This document shows, in pieces, positions 42,630-55,600 of a stretch of 64,000 nucleotides of DNA. Within the stretch, counting starts at the first letter, position 1. Each line of letters opens with the position of its first letter. Below the pieces are notes generated by a model. It searched no databases and was not told where the DNA came from. It was given only the letters and a program-made list of their open reading frames with translations. Source of the stretch: Leguminivora glycinivorella (lineage: Eukaryota; Arthropoda; Insecta; Lepidoptera; Tortricidae). Location of the stretch: positions 11,197,141 to 11,261,140 of the forward strand of contig NC_062975.1 in the NCBI RefSeq assembly GCF_023078275.1, read 5' to 3'. A program made the position numbers and the translations under genes.

Positions 42630-42635
42630 TTTATT
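42630..42635 (-). terminator. Candidate bora poly(A) signal
   Basis: AATAAA on the minus strand, about 145 nt beyond the bora stop codon. Cleavage is not demonstrated. Confidence 0.35.
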
Positions 42636-42780
42636 TAAATAAGCATGAATCTAATAGTAGACCTTATCATTTTACTAACTCACTACTTACTTTATTGTCG
42701 CGATGAGCCAAAACGAGTCGAGACTCCGAGGCACAACAGCCAATTTCATCATTTTACTCTCCCTAATTCTAGACATCACT

Positions 42781-43610
42781 TTAGCTGTTGAGAGTGCTGG
42801 GTTTGATTTTGGAAGGGGTCGAAGAGAAGTTACAGGTGAATGTCATGTCGTCCGGAAACAAGTCAGACATAGACATGACCTCACCCTTGTTCATAGGTTG
42901 GTTCAGAAACCCGCTGAAGTTTCCAGTCATCACATTCTCTTTCTCTTCTAACAGTTCTAACTTAGCCTCAGTGAAGCGGAATCCTTTAGATTTCTCCGCA
43001 TAAAATTGAGTATTATCTGAGGACGTCTCATCTTTAAACCCACTATCCGTTCTCGCCCAATGTACATTAGAGATCTCTTTCAACGCCGACGAATTAGTAT
43101 TAGTAATAGTTAACTCTGAGGGTTTTATGGCACTTTCGTAATAACTAGAAGCGTTCGTATAGAACGTGTTCTCGTTAATAATTCCGCTATCGAGTTTCTT
43201 AAAGCTAGAGGACGCATCAGTCGCGTTCTTTGTGACGTCCGTGGCAGTGTAATTGAACTTAGTCATATTTTCAGTCCAGAATTTGAGATCAATGTTGTTA
43301 AAATCTATCTTCTTATCCTCCATGCTTAGGGCGTTGTCTGAGGTATCTAAGCTATTATCTAGGGACATATCCATAGGGGTCATGTTCAATGGTGCCCGAA
43401 TTGTGCTAATTTCATGTCGCCCACTACTCTTCGTTTTGCCTTTGATAGGTGTGTTGTCCATGGTCTCTACGCTGTACTTCTCAGTAGGCCTTTTGGTGGT
43501 GTGCTCGTTGTGAGATTCTGTATCTAAATGGGTGACGCTGGCTTCTCCGACTAGCGACCACGAATCGCCTCCGGCTGGTGTAGGTGACTTAGGTGACGAT
43601 TCACAATCCG
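42781..43610 (-). CDS. bora: bora exon 9 (terminal)
   Basis: 276 codons including TAA, acceptor TTATTTCCAG. Ser/Thr/Asn-rich and probably disordered. The last residues (DDMTFTCNFSSTPSK) resemble the conserved Bora C-terminal tail. Confidence 0.88.
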
Positions 43611-46600
43611 CTGGAAATAAATTTTTCAACCCAATTAGTTTAGGCTGGGATGTTTAACGACGTCTATAGTTATTTGTTTTACAAGGGGGCAAAGTTGTTG
43701 TTTAACCGCACGTGCCAATATTGATACCCGAGCAAGCGAAAGATTCCAATATTGAAACGCGAGCGTAGCGAGTGGTTCAAAAAGTGGAATCTTGAGCGTT
43801 GCGAGGGTTTCAAGGCACGAAGGTTAAACACACTTTGCCGCCGAGTTAAACACAAAAATGTTCACCACACCAACACGAACAAAATACTGACTATAAAACA
43901 TCAAACTAAATCAAATCCAACAATCTATTCAATATTTATGATTCAAAATCATAAATTACAGGTAAATTCTGCCAGCCAGCTTAAGACATCAAGTTAAAAT
44001 TTGTATGAAATTACTTTGCACTCTTGTGGATAAAATGCAATTTTGCTATCTGTTTTCGAATAGCAAAGTAAGCCTTACCAGTTGGTGGGTGAAAAGATCA
44101 TTTATTGTATATTTAGGGGCATTTAAAGATGGCATTACTGGGCGGTTAATTTCGCCCATAATTTTTATGCACACAAAGCTGCAGAGATTTATCTACAGAA
44201 AACAAATGACTGCACAACACGCTTATCGTCACTACTTGCTAACCTTGGAGAAGATGAGAGGATCGTTCCAGTACGTAAGATAGACAAACTTACAGGAGTA
44301 CAATAAAGGTCAAAAGTAATCCAAAATATTGCTAACAATTATATAAACTACATAAATACAAAATGACACTATTAAATAAATTACATACTAGAGTACATAA
44401 ATAAAATACAAAATAAGTACCTAACCAATATATAAATATATCAATACATACATAATATATATATAAAATTCCCAACCATTATCATACTTGTTCAGAAAGC
44501 CAAAGTTTCTTCAGATTCACCTTGAGTGATGTCACAGACTGAGACCGTTTGAGCGACAGAGGCACCTCATTCCACAATTTCACAGCGCGCACCGTGAATG
44601 ATTTTGCGTACGTACGTGTATTATGCGTTATGTTATGCGTTTGCCCGCAATGATGAACATACCTTGCGAATGGTTGTGCAGCGAGCCATCCACGCTCATG
44701 TTCATGCTGAAGTCGAGCTTCTGGACCGACCGGCTGCGATGCAAACTCGACAGACTCAAACTGCGCTTGCCCGCGAATGAGAACGAATGTTTCCTCCGGG
44801 GCGGTGAATCCTTGAAAGAAAAAAAAATGTTATTGAAGCAAATTAGTAAATGGAGATAAAAGTCAAAAAGAAAACGCAGAACGTTGGGAGGAACGCTTCT
44901 AAGGGACCAGCCACATCTAAAAGACGCATGTCCTGAGGTGCGGAACGGACGTCCGCGCCACGCCGCCTGAATGTAATTCAAAAAACGTACTGAGGAAACG
45001 TTTTTTGAATTACATTCAGGCGGCGTGGCGCGGACGTTCGTTGCGCGCCCCGAGACACGCGACGCTTAAGTGGGAACGCTGCCTAAGGTAGTTGTTTTTC
45101 TCCTTAAAGTCGAAGAATCGAAATAAAGGTAGGTAATAAAATAAGTGATTTAAGTGAAAGTAATATTAGGGTTCCGTACCTCAAAACGGAACCCTTATAG
45201 AATCACTGGTGCGTCTGTCGGTCCGTCTGTCACAGCCAATAATAAAAAAACCGGTCAAGTGCGAGTCGGACTCGCTCACCGAGGGTTCCGTACAAACTTT
45301 CAATAGTTGAATCATCAAAATGTTATTCATAGAACTCTACAGATTTGACTAAATCCCTCAAGACTCAATTTCCCACATAACAAGTAATATTTTAGTATAC
45401 AATTTTATTGTTAGACAACGTCCAAATAAAATCAAGACTATTCGACTTCAATAGTTTACGACTTACGACATGTCGCAAGGACGCTCCTGAACTGACCTCA
45501 TCATATCAGGAAAAACGCGATGTAGGAAATGAGCGATCAACGTACAGCGACATCTATCGGCAAATTGAGTAAACTAATGCGCGCGAGCTAGTATGGAAGA
45601 TGATTTTTATGGAATAATTGTTTATTGCGTGAACCGATTTTAACCATTTTGCCTCTATTTGAAAGCAGGTAATTTCATTGTTATTTTGTTAAAAAATACA
45701 GTACAATAAACACCCGCAAGGGTGTTGAAATTGAAAATGTAAATCTGAAAGGTTTTTTATAAATAAATAAAAAAGTTTTCAAGATACGTGTACGATTTTA
45801 TTTTTCCTGTAATATTCATTATAATAGCCATGTTTAGTGAAAATTTCATAAATTTATGTTGGTAAACTTCGGAGATAAGGGGGGGGGGTAACGGTATTTT
45901 TTTTTTACATTTTCCTTCAAAAAACATTTTTTTTCCACAACCAAAAAATTTATAAAAAATAGTTTTTATATGTACAATTTGAGCTCTTTCTAACGATACC
46001 CCACTTGACCTAGTTACTTGAAATTTTCAGTTTGCCCCCCTTTCATTTTGGCCATTTTCTATCATTTATATTAATTAATTAAAAAAAAAAAAAAATTTCA
46101 AGTTGTAGAGGTTCACAATGTTTAAAACTATTCCAAATTTCATATCGATAGCATAAGTAGTTCTCGAGATATTTAACAATGTGACAGACGGACAGACAGA
46201 CGGACAGAGTCGCACCATAAGGGTTCCTGTTGTACCTTTTTGGTACGGAACCCTAAAAACTAGCTACATTCGAAAGGGTTTATTTGTGCCGCATGCTGTA
46301 TTCAGGATGGGCCTATGAATATTGGTCTATTGGGCGTTGACTTGCAAAACTGGGTTACTCACGTATTTACGTGTTGACTTACAGAAGCAGTGGCCTTTCT
46401 TACCTCTATCCGAGTTGCAGTCAGAAGCGATGCAGTCTAGACATGTCGCCATAACTTCGAATTCACTCAGTCAATTACAAAGAAAAGGAACTACTTTTCT
46501 CTTAGAATTGACTATACTCCTATTTTTAATTAGCCGGAATTATTGTAAACAAAAGTGTGGCCGGTGCTATAAAAAATTTGCACCATTCGAGGTATTAAAA

Positions 46601-49600
46601 TTGCCGATATTTTACAGGTTTAATAAAAATCTTTACATATTCCATTACACAAATAATGACTCTTTTTAAACGAAAATAAATTGAAACACTAAACGTTTTG
46701 GTATATTTATTGAAATTAATTACTAATTAAAACCGTCTTCTTCAAATGCGATGGTAGTAATAAGGTGGTTATAAATTAAATTATTGGTTTTGTGAGTATC
46801 TGATATGACAGGACATCGTCTATTTTGGACCGATTTCTATATTGACTTGCATGGGATCAACATAATATAACAGTCATTGTGTTCGATCGCTTCACGATTT
46901 TTAAGTATGTAATAGAGTGATCGTTAATAACTGGTTAAAAGTAATTTGATTTTCTCTCGGCCCTTACTTTGAGAACCCCTGACTTGAGCTGCACGTGTTA
47001 CTTTGACAGTGACAGCAGTTTGTTTACGTTTATTCCGTTCAATTCGTAATGGGACTATACAATCAGGGGCGGCTCACTCCGCTTTTCTTCCGTACATTTC
47101 GACGGCCGCGAGTTCGCGGCTCATAAAGTTTAACAACCTTCACGCTGCGCAATAGAACTCAATGTCGCATGCAGTCCGTTGACAGGTTGTTGAGAGTGAG
47201 CCTTCTGTACTTGTACTTTTATATATTTTGTGCTACAATATCACGGAGCTCTCGTAGTAGACTACTGGCGTATAAGCATAGCCGAGTGATAAATGATAAA
47301 ACATCCGGTAGGGACGGCCTGATGTTTTATCATTTATCGGGCGACCATGCTTGCCTGCTTGGAGTACTCGTAGATGTTAGCTCACTGACCTTTAACGAAG
47401 TGCTACCGTGTTAAGCTAATCTTGGGCGAATTCTAAATTGGGCGTGCTTTTTATGCTTCAGAGCTCAACGTGGGTGTGCTGGTGACGGAAGGACCTACGG
47501 AACTAATTTGTCCATCTATTATCCTTTGAGTCGTCAGCAAGCCGAACCCTCCTTGGAACTTATATACTCCTTTTTGCTTTGTACTTAACACAGAAAAAGG
47601 TAGTGTACAAGTTTCTAATGGGTTGGCAACGCGCATGTGACACTCCTTGAGGCAGGCGCCCATAGGTTACGGTGACCGCTTTCCATCAGGCGGACCGTAT
47701 GCTTGTTTGCCACCGACGTAGTATTAAAAAAAAAGTCAAGGCAACATGATTAGCAGTCCAGATGGACATGTTGTTGTAGCTTAGGACTCCGTGAAGCTAT
47801 TTTTCTATAAGTTTAGGTAAAGATGAATGAAGTACCTTTAAGGAAGCGCTGCGTTTTAAGCTAATGTTGGGCACGGACTTGCAAAAGCACTGGCGTTTCT
47901 TGCCGGGGTCTGAGTCAGAGGCTATGCAGTCTAAACATGTCGCCATTGCTTCGGATTCGGGCGAGGTGAAGTTATTTTTCTGGAAAACACAAGTGTTAAA
48001 ATTTATTAGATGTTGAATGAAACAGCAGTGGACTGATTGGCCGATTGGATGTGACATCCGATTTTTAGTTTTAACCATGAGGTTTTGAATCATTACTCGA
48101 ACCAATGAGTTTTTTTTTTGCAATATATGGACAGGAAGGTCAGTGCGGGCAAGACCGGCATAGTTTATTTGAAATAAAGTTTGAGTGGATAAAACTCTAT
48201 AATTAATGTAGTCTGGCGTAATGCGCATGGTCCTAAGGGATAGCAAATATTATATTTTACAAAGCTTTTACAACATTTTGGTGAAATAAGGTACTTTTAA
48301 GTGATAAAAATCACATTTTTTAAGGCTCGGCGGATTGGCCGTCATCCCACGATGAGTACGGAAAGACCGTCTAGTCCTTGTTGTCGCGTAATTTCATATG
48401 AGACTAGGTTCCAAAATCATGATCATTGTTATTTTACGTAATAACAGGGCAGAATGTGCTAGATAATTAATAAAATAACATTGAAATTTTGAACATATAA
48501 GCATTTTTCTATTTATAAGGCAAGACCGGCATATGTCCTGTAGATGGGGTTCATAACCTTTTCTTTTCAGGTCCAGATATTGCATAATACTGTTTTTCCA
48601 ACGAACACCTGCGAATCCAATTTAGTCACGATATTACAGGCTCATATAAATCCAACTACTTATCTGTTTTGGTATTAAGATAAGGTAATAGGATATTCTA
48701 TAGGAGGTTTTGAAACTTTGGTATTAAGAAAAGGTAATAGGATATTAAGATACGTGAATTAGTTTGGTAACATTTCTTAGCAATGCTTGGTTTTGCTATA
48801 GTCACTACCAGAGTTGGCCAAAAAGTAATCGACTAACGATTAGCGATTAAAATAAGACGATGAATTAGTTTTAATCGATTGAAAAAGACGATCAATTAGT
48901 TCTAAACGAAGATATTCGATTAACGTTTATCGAGAATAAATTAATCGTCGACTAATTTTGACGATTATTTTTTTTAAACGATTAATTAGTCTGATAAAAA
49001 GTTAATCGATTAATACCTTTCTCTGATCTAGGCATGGCCTTTAATATTTCATATACGGGTGTGAATCTAAAACGGGCGATTGAACTCTTATGTTGACCGT
49101 TTCAACCGTTTCAAGTAGCTACGGGTACCCGACCGAAAGTTGATCTGAAAGGTTATTACGAGGTGTCTTGCTTAGACGGTGGCAACCGCGCGGTAATAGC
49201 GAGGTCTCTTCTCACTCTTACTACCACGAATCTCAATAACGATAGTGCTATCTCTGTCACTCTTTACTGTATGCGCGAAGTGCATATACCACGAGTATAG
49301 GTTTTTGGGTGTGCTGATTTCTAAATTAAACACCACTTTGGAATCTGACGTTGCTGACTGTCACTTTGACACAAAAGTGGTCATGGGTGTGGTAAAACAG
49401 GTTCTCGGGGGTGCTGATCCCAATAACCAATACAGCCAAAAAACTGTTTGATGACACTCATGACAACTTTTATGTCAAAGTGACAGTCGGCAATGTCAGA
49501 TTTCCAATTGGTCATTAATTTTGAAGTCAGCACCCCCAAAAACCTATTTGACGACACCCATGACGACTTTTGTGTCAAGTGACAGTCAGCAATGTCAGAT

Positions 49601-52600
49601 TCCAGATTGGTTATTAATTTTGGAATCAGCACCCCCGAGAACCTATTTGACCACACCCATGACCACTTTTATGTCAAAGTGACAGTCACTTTGACACAAA
49701 AGTGGTCATGGGTGTGGTCAAACAGGTTCTCGGGGGTGCTGATCCCAATAACCAATACAGCCAAAAAACTGTTTGATGACACTCATGACAACTTTTATGT
49801 CAAAGTGACAGTCGGCAATGTCAGATTTCCAATTGGTCATTAATTTTGAAGTCAGCACCCCCAAAAACCTATTTGACGACACCCATGACGACTTTTGTGT
49901 CAAGTGACAGTCAGCAATGTCAGATTCCAGATTGGTTATTAATTTTGGAATCAGCACCCCCGAGAACCTATTTGACCACACCCATGACCACTTTTATGTC
50001 AAAGTGACAGTCAGCAATGTCAGATTCCAAAGTGGTGTTCATTTTTGAAATCACTACCCCCGAAAATCTATTGATGACACGTACACTCGACTTATTTCCA
50101 ATAAAGCCTAGAAAAGGTTGGCAACTCCTTGTTTATCATATGCCGGTCTTGCCTTTCTCTTTTATGCCGGACTTTCTGAGTAGGCACAATTTCTAAGTTA
50201 CATATTTCAGAACATAAAACTAGAAATTGAGCGCGTTTTGAGGAGATTAATAGTACTAGTCAGAAAGAACGGTTATTAAATGACTACGTTACATACATGA
50301 TATACAAAATATCTGGGCAACCGAGCTTCGCTCGGTTCTGTTTCGTATCCTTGACATGTGTCGCCATCTAGTTCAAAAATGAATAGTACCTACATCGAGC
50401 GAAAGAATTCTCAGTCTTAACAACACAACTACTCCACACGAGATGGCGCGCATTTCGCCACAAAAACTCAAATAGTGTATTTTTCTATTCGTTTTAGCCT
50501 TGACCTGTGTCGCTATCTAGTGTTTGCAATAAATAGTACTTACATCAACCGAAAAAATTCTATCTTAACAGTACAACTACTGCACACGAGATGGCGCGCG
50601 AAGAAAAACGCATGAAAACTCGAAAATTCGCGTTTTCCGGGACCTAAGGATAAGTTAGACCGATTTTTCACCCCCAAAAACCCCCACATAACAAATTTCT
50701 GCGAAATCGTTAGAGCGGTTTCCGAGATCGTCAGTGTAAATAAATATATATATAAATAAATAAATCAATAAACATACAAGAATTGCTTGTTTAAAAGTAT
50801 AAGATATTCCGACTGCTTCTATTTTATTATAATTTTTTGCGGAACCATGTTGAACTCGATATTCGAGTTCGAAACACGAATCAAGTTTATTGTTAACTAG
50901 TGTTCGTCCTAGGGATATGTATTGAAGACCAATGGATTAAGGATGAAAAACTGGTATACCTCCGGAGGTGTGAGAGGCGTAGATATATAAACAAAAAAGT
51001 TATAGTCAATAGACGGTCTTTCCGGGTAGACGGTCTTCCCCACACTGACCTGATATCATTTCATTTGTATCCACTGGCTAGTGGTTTCGTTTCGGTGAAG
51101 AAAAACATCGTGAGGAAATCTAAACACATCTGTTGGTAAAGGAAATCGAAGGTGTATGTATATAAGTATGTATATCGTCGCCTAGCACCCATAGTGCAAG
51201 CTTTGCTTAGTTTGTGGCTAGGTTGATTTGTGTAAGGTGTCCCCCAATTTATTTATTTATGGGTACTTGAGTAACTTGAGTTCTTGAGTAGTTCAAACCG
51301 GCGTTTGGTCAACGCCCCCTTGCGCATGAGACTTGACCGATCGACCTACTTACTTTGATGACTTTAATGATCGGTGATACAGGTCGAAGCGAATTATGAC
51401 GTAGAAGACTGTTGGTGGTTGAGTTTTGCATTGGGTAAGTAAAGCTTAGACAATAGCCGCCAAAATGTCACATAATTTGTTATTAGGTACCTCTTCATCA
51501 CTAGAAGTGACTTTAGTAACCGGTGATATAGAAGTAGAAGCAAACGAGGATGCAGAAGACTGTTCATCGAGCCTCTTCGGTGGAGTGTTGAAGTGTATAG
51601 GACTCAAACAGTTGTACCCAGTCTACTACATCTAGGATCTTGTTGCAAAGCTTGCAGTGCAACAGGCCCTGTCTTAGAGGCGTGCTATATGTAGAGGCTT
51701 AGACACTACATGATTTGTTATTACCTATTCATCACTAGAAGTGACTTTAGTAACCGGTGATGTAGAAGTAGAAGCAAACGAGGACACAGAAGACTGTTCA
51801 TCGAGCCTCTTCAGTGGAGTGTTGAAGTGTATAGGACTCAAACAGTTGTACCCAAAGTCTACTACGTCTATGATCTTGTCGTGTAGCTTGCAGTGTACGG
51901 GCCATGTTTTAGAAGTGTGCCAAATCTCCACTCAGGCTGAGTTTTGATTGGGTAAAGCTTGGACACTAGCCACCAAAATCTTACATAATTGGTTATTACC
52001 TCTTCATCACTAGAAGTGACTTTGACAAACGAGGACGCAGAAGACTGTTCATCGAGCCTCTTCGGTGAAGTGTTGAAGTGTATAGGACTCAAACAGTTGT
52101 ACCCTACGTCTAGGATCTTGTTGCGAAGCTTGCAGTGTGATGGGCCATGTCTAAGAGGCGTACCCAATTTCCACTCTGGCGAAGTTAAGTACTGTATAGG
52201 ACTTAGACAACAACCACAATGTTACATAATTGGTTATTACCTCTTCATCACTAGAAGTTACTTTAGTAACCGGTGATATAGAAGTAGAAGCAAACGACGA
52301 TGCAGAAGACTGTTCATCGAGCCTCTTCGGTGGAGTGTTGAAGTGTATAGGACTCAAACAGTTGTCCCCGAAATCTACGACATCTAAGATTTTGTTGCGA
52401 AGTTTGCAGTGCGACGGGCCTTGTCTTAGAGGCGTGCCGAATGTTCGCTTCATCCCTTTCTTTACGAAGTCCTTGTACTGAAAAAAGATAAAGAAGGTAT
52501 CAGAATCAGAATATTCAATTTATTTGCTATACTTAGTTTATCTATCAGCCACCCACACAATTACATGTTGGTAACTACTTTTTACGGCCAGTAATTAAAG

Positions 52601-55600
52601 ATGTTGATATAAAACAGTGGTTTTCATTTACGTAAAAGATTGTGAGTTATTGCATGTCTTGTCTGGTTGCCTAGTTATTATTGTTTTGATTTATGTTTTA
52701 TACTCATAACATACCTAATAAATTATGTTCACACGGTAGTTTACACCTACCTACCGAATAGCTTATTACAACCACGTACTGTTTTAATTGTATAATTCTA
52801 CACATCAATGTTCAAAATATCGTTATCAGGAGAATGCCAGCTCTCGTATGTCTCGCTTTGTTTACGCCATGTACCTACGCAATGCGCCTTACATGCAGGC
52901 AGTTAACAATTATACCTAAACATTCAAATTCATCAATATTCAAATTATACCTAAATATTCAAATTCATCAAATTTTGATGAATCGCAGAGATAAACCTTG
53001 AAATATTAACATTATTTAGGACCAGTTGCATCAACCACATTTGACAGACACATCATCGTCACGCAGCAGACGTCTATGGAACTTCCCATACAATAAAATT
53101 TAACGCTTTAACGGTGACAGACGGTTTGGTTGACAGAGGATTTCCATGAGACACAAACAATGCAATGTGATTATGTGATCGAAGTAGGTAGGTAGTTTAC
53201 AGATGACGCCAGAATGGATTTTACCTGTCAGCAGCGCTAAAAATAGTAACCATTAAAACAAAGTGGAGTATTATTTTTTATTACCTACTACAATTTTGTT
53301 TTACATGATCAATTTTCCACGTGCTCTGCCTAGCCCTTTTGGGAATAAAGTCGCTAGTTTATGTTATGTATGTGGCTATTTTTAGGGTTCCGTAGTCAAC
53401 TAGGAACCCTTATAGTTTCGCCATGTCTGTCTGTCCGTCCGTCCGTCCGTCCGTCCGTCCGTCCGTCCGTCCGTCCGTCCGTCCGTCCGTCCGTCCGTCC
53501 GTCCGTCCGTCCGTCCGTCCGTCCGTTCGTCTGTCCGTCCGTCCGTCCGTCCGTCCGTCCGCGGATAATCTCAGTAACCGTAAGCACTAGAAAGCTGAAA
53601 TTTGGTACCAATATGTATCTCAATCACGCCAACAAAGTGCAAAAATAAAAAATGGAAAAAAATGTTTTATTAGGGTACCTCCCCTACATGTAAAGTGGGG
53701 GTTGATAATATTTTTCATTCTAACCCCAACGTGTGATATATTGTTGGATAGGTATTTAAAAATGAATAAGGGTTTACTAAGAACGTTTTTTGATAATATA
53801 AATATTTTCGGAAATAATCGCTCCTAAAGGAAAAAAAAGTGCGTCCCCCCCCTCTAACTTTTGAACCATATGTTTAAAAAATATGAAAAAAATCACAAAA
53901 GTAGAACTTTATAAAGACTCTCTATGAAAATTATTTTGAACTTGATAGGTTCAGTAGTTTTTGAGAAAAATACGGAAAACTACGGAACCCTACACTGAGC
54001 GTGGTCCGACACGCTCTTGGCCGGTTTTTTTACAAGGGTTCATCTTGACCGCTTCGGTAGTCAATATTCATCTCATCAGTATGTTGCGGATCACAAGCGC
54101 TGTGGCGTTCTTTCTCCCTCTACTCACTCACCAAATCCGGGCCGAACTTAACAGGATCGTGCGCCTCAAAGCACGACGGCAGCCTCGCGTCGTGATATTC
54201 ATCATCGTTTGCCAAATCGCACTCGCTATAACCTTAACCACTAAATGTGTATATCGATACTATCTCTCTCTAACTCAAGCTATCTCACTCACCAAATCAG
54301 GACTGAACGTGACCGGATCGTGCGCCTCGAGCTCGACGGTGGCCTCGCCTCGTGATGCTCATCATCTATTTGCTCCGAATGGCACTCGCAATGGTGCTCG
54401 GTGTCGCTGTGTTTGAAGTATGTACAACACGAGACGGAGTGGGTCTCTTCTCCAGTGATTTTACTGTTGTGTGTGAAGTAATTCTATCTTACTCTAACTC
54501 AAGCTATCTCACTCACCAAATCAGGACTGAACGTGACCGGATCGTGCGCCTCGAAGCTCGACGGTGGCCTCGCCTCGTGATGTTCATCATCTGTTTGCTC
54601 CGAATGGCACTCGCAATGGTGCTCGGTGTCGCTGTGTTTGAAGTATGTACAACACGAGACGGAGTGGGTCTCTTCTCCAGTGACTTTACTGTTGTGTGTG
54701 AAGTAATTCTATCTTACTCTAACTCAAGCTATCTCACTCACCAAATCAGGACTGAACGTGACCGGATCGTGCGCCTCGAAGCTCGACGGTGGCCTCGCCT
54801 CGTGATGCTCATCATCTATTTGCTCCGAATGGCACTCGCAATGGTGCTCGGTGTCGCTGTGTTTGAAGTATGTACAACACGAGACGGAGTGGGTCTCTTC
54901 TCCAGTGATTTTACTGTTGTGTGTGAAGTAATTCTATCTTACTCTAACTCAAGCTATCTCACTCACCAAATCAGGACTGAACGTGACCGGATCGTGCGCC
55001 TCGAAGCTCGACGGTGGCCTCGCCTCGTGATGCTCATCATCTATTTGCTCCGAATGGCACTCGCAATGGTGCTCGGTGTCGCTGTGTTTGAAGTATGTAC
55101 AACACGAGACGGAGTGGGTCTCTTCTCCAGTGATTTTACTGTTGTGTGTGAAGTAATTCTATCTTACTCTAACTCAAGCTATCTCACTCACCAAATCAGG
55201 ACTGAACGTGACCGGATCGTGCGCCTCGAAGCTCGACGGTGGCCTCGCCTCGTGATGCTCATCATCTGTTTGTTCCGAATCGCACTCGCTATGGTGCTCG
55301 GTGTCGCTGTGTTCGAAGAATAACTTCCGACGTAAAGATCCGTTTGCTGTGATTTCATACTCTCCGAATCTGTCTTGGCCCTGAAATATTTATATAAGAA
55401 ATGAGAGCACAAGACAGTTCTTTTAACTTAGGAAACTATCAAACTGATAGCTTGATGTTTGCAACTACCAGTGGCCCGTTTCTCGAAAGGTTACAAGTTT
55501 CTCGAAAGGTAAGAAGTATTACAAGTGTGTTTCCATGACAACCCATATGATTTGACATTTCGCGCACTTGTAATACAAGGCTTGTACCTTTCGAGTAACG

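Noticed and set aside
49381..49981. Two identical 87-91 codon frames
   Set aside because: They come from the 326-bp segmental duplication of a palindromic repeat; no protein features.
54352..55323. Plus-strand 323-codon frame with four 75-residue repeats, looking like a repetitive membrane protein
   Set aside because: It is the antisense of the bora exon 5 copies. It stays open only because the unit length (225 bp) is a multiple of three.
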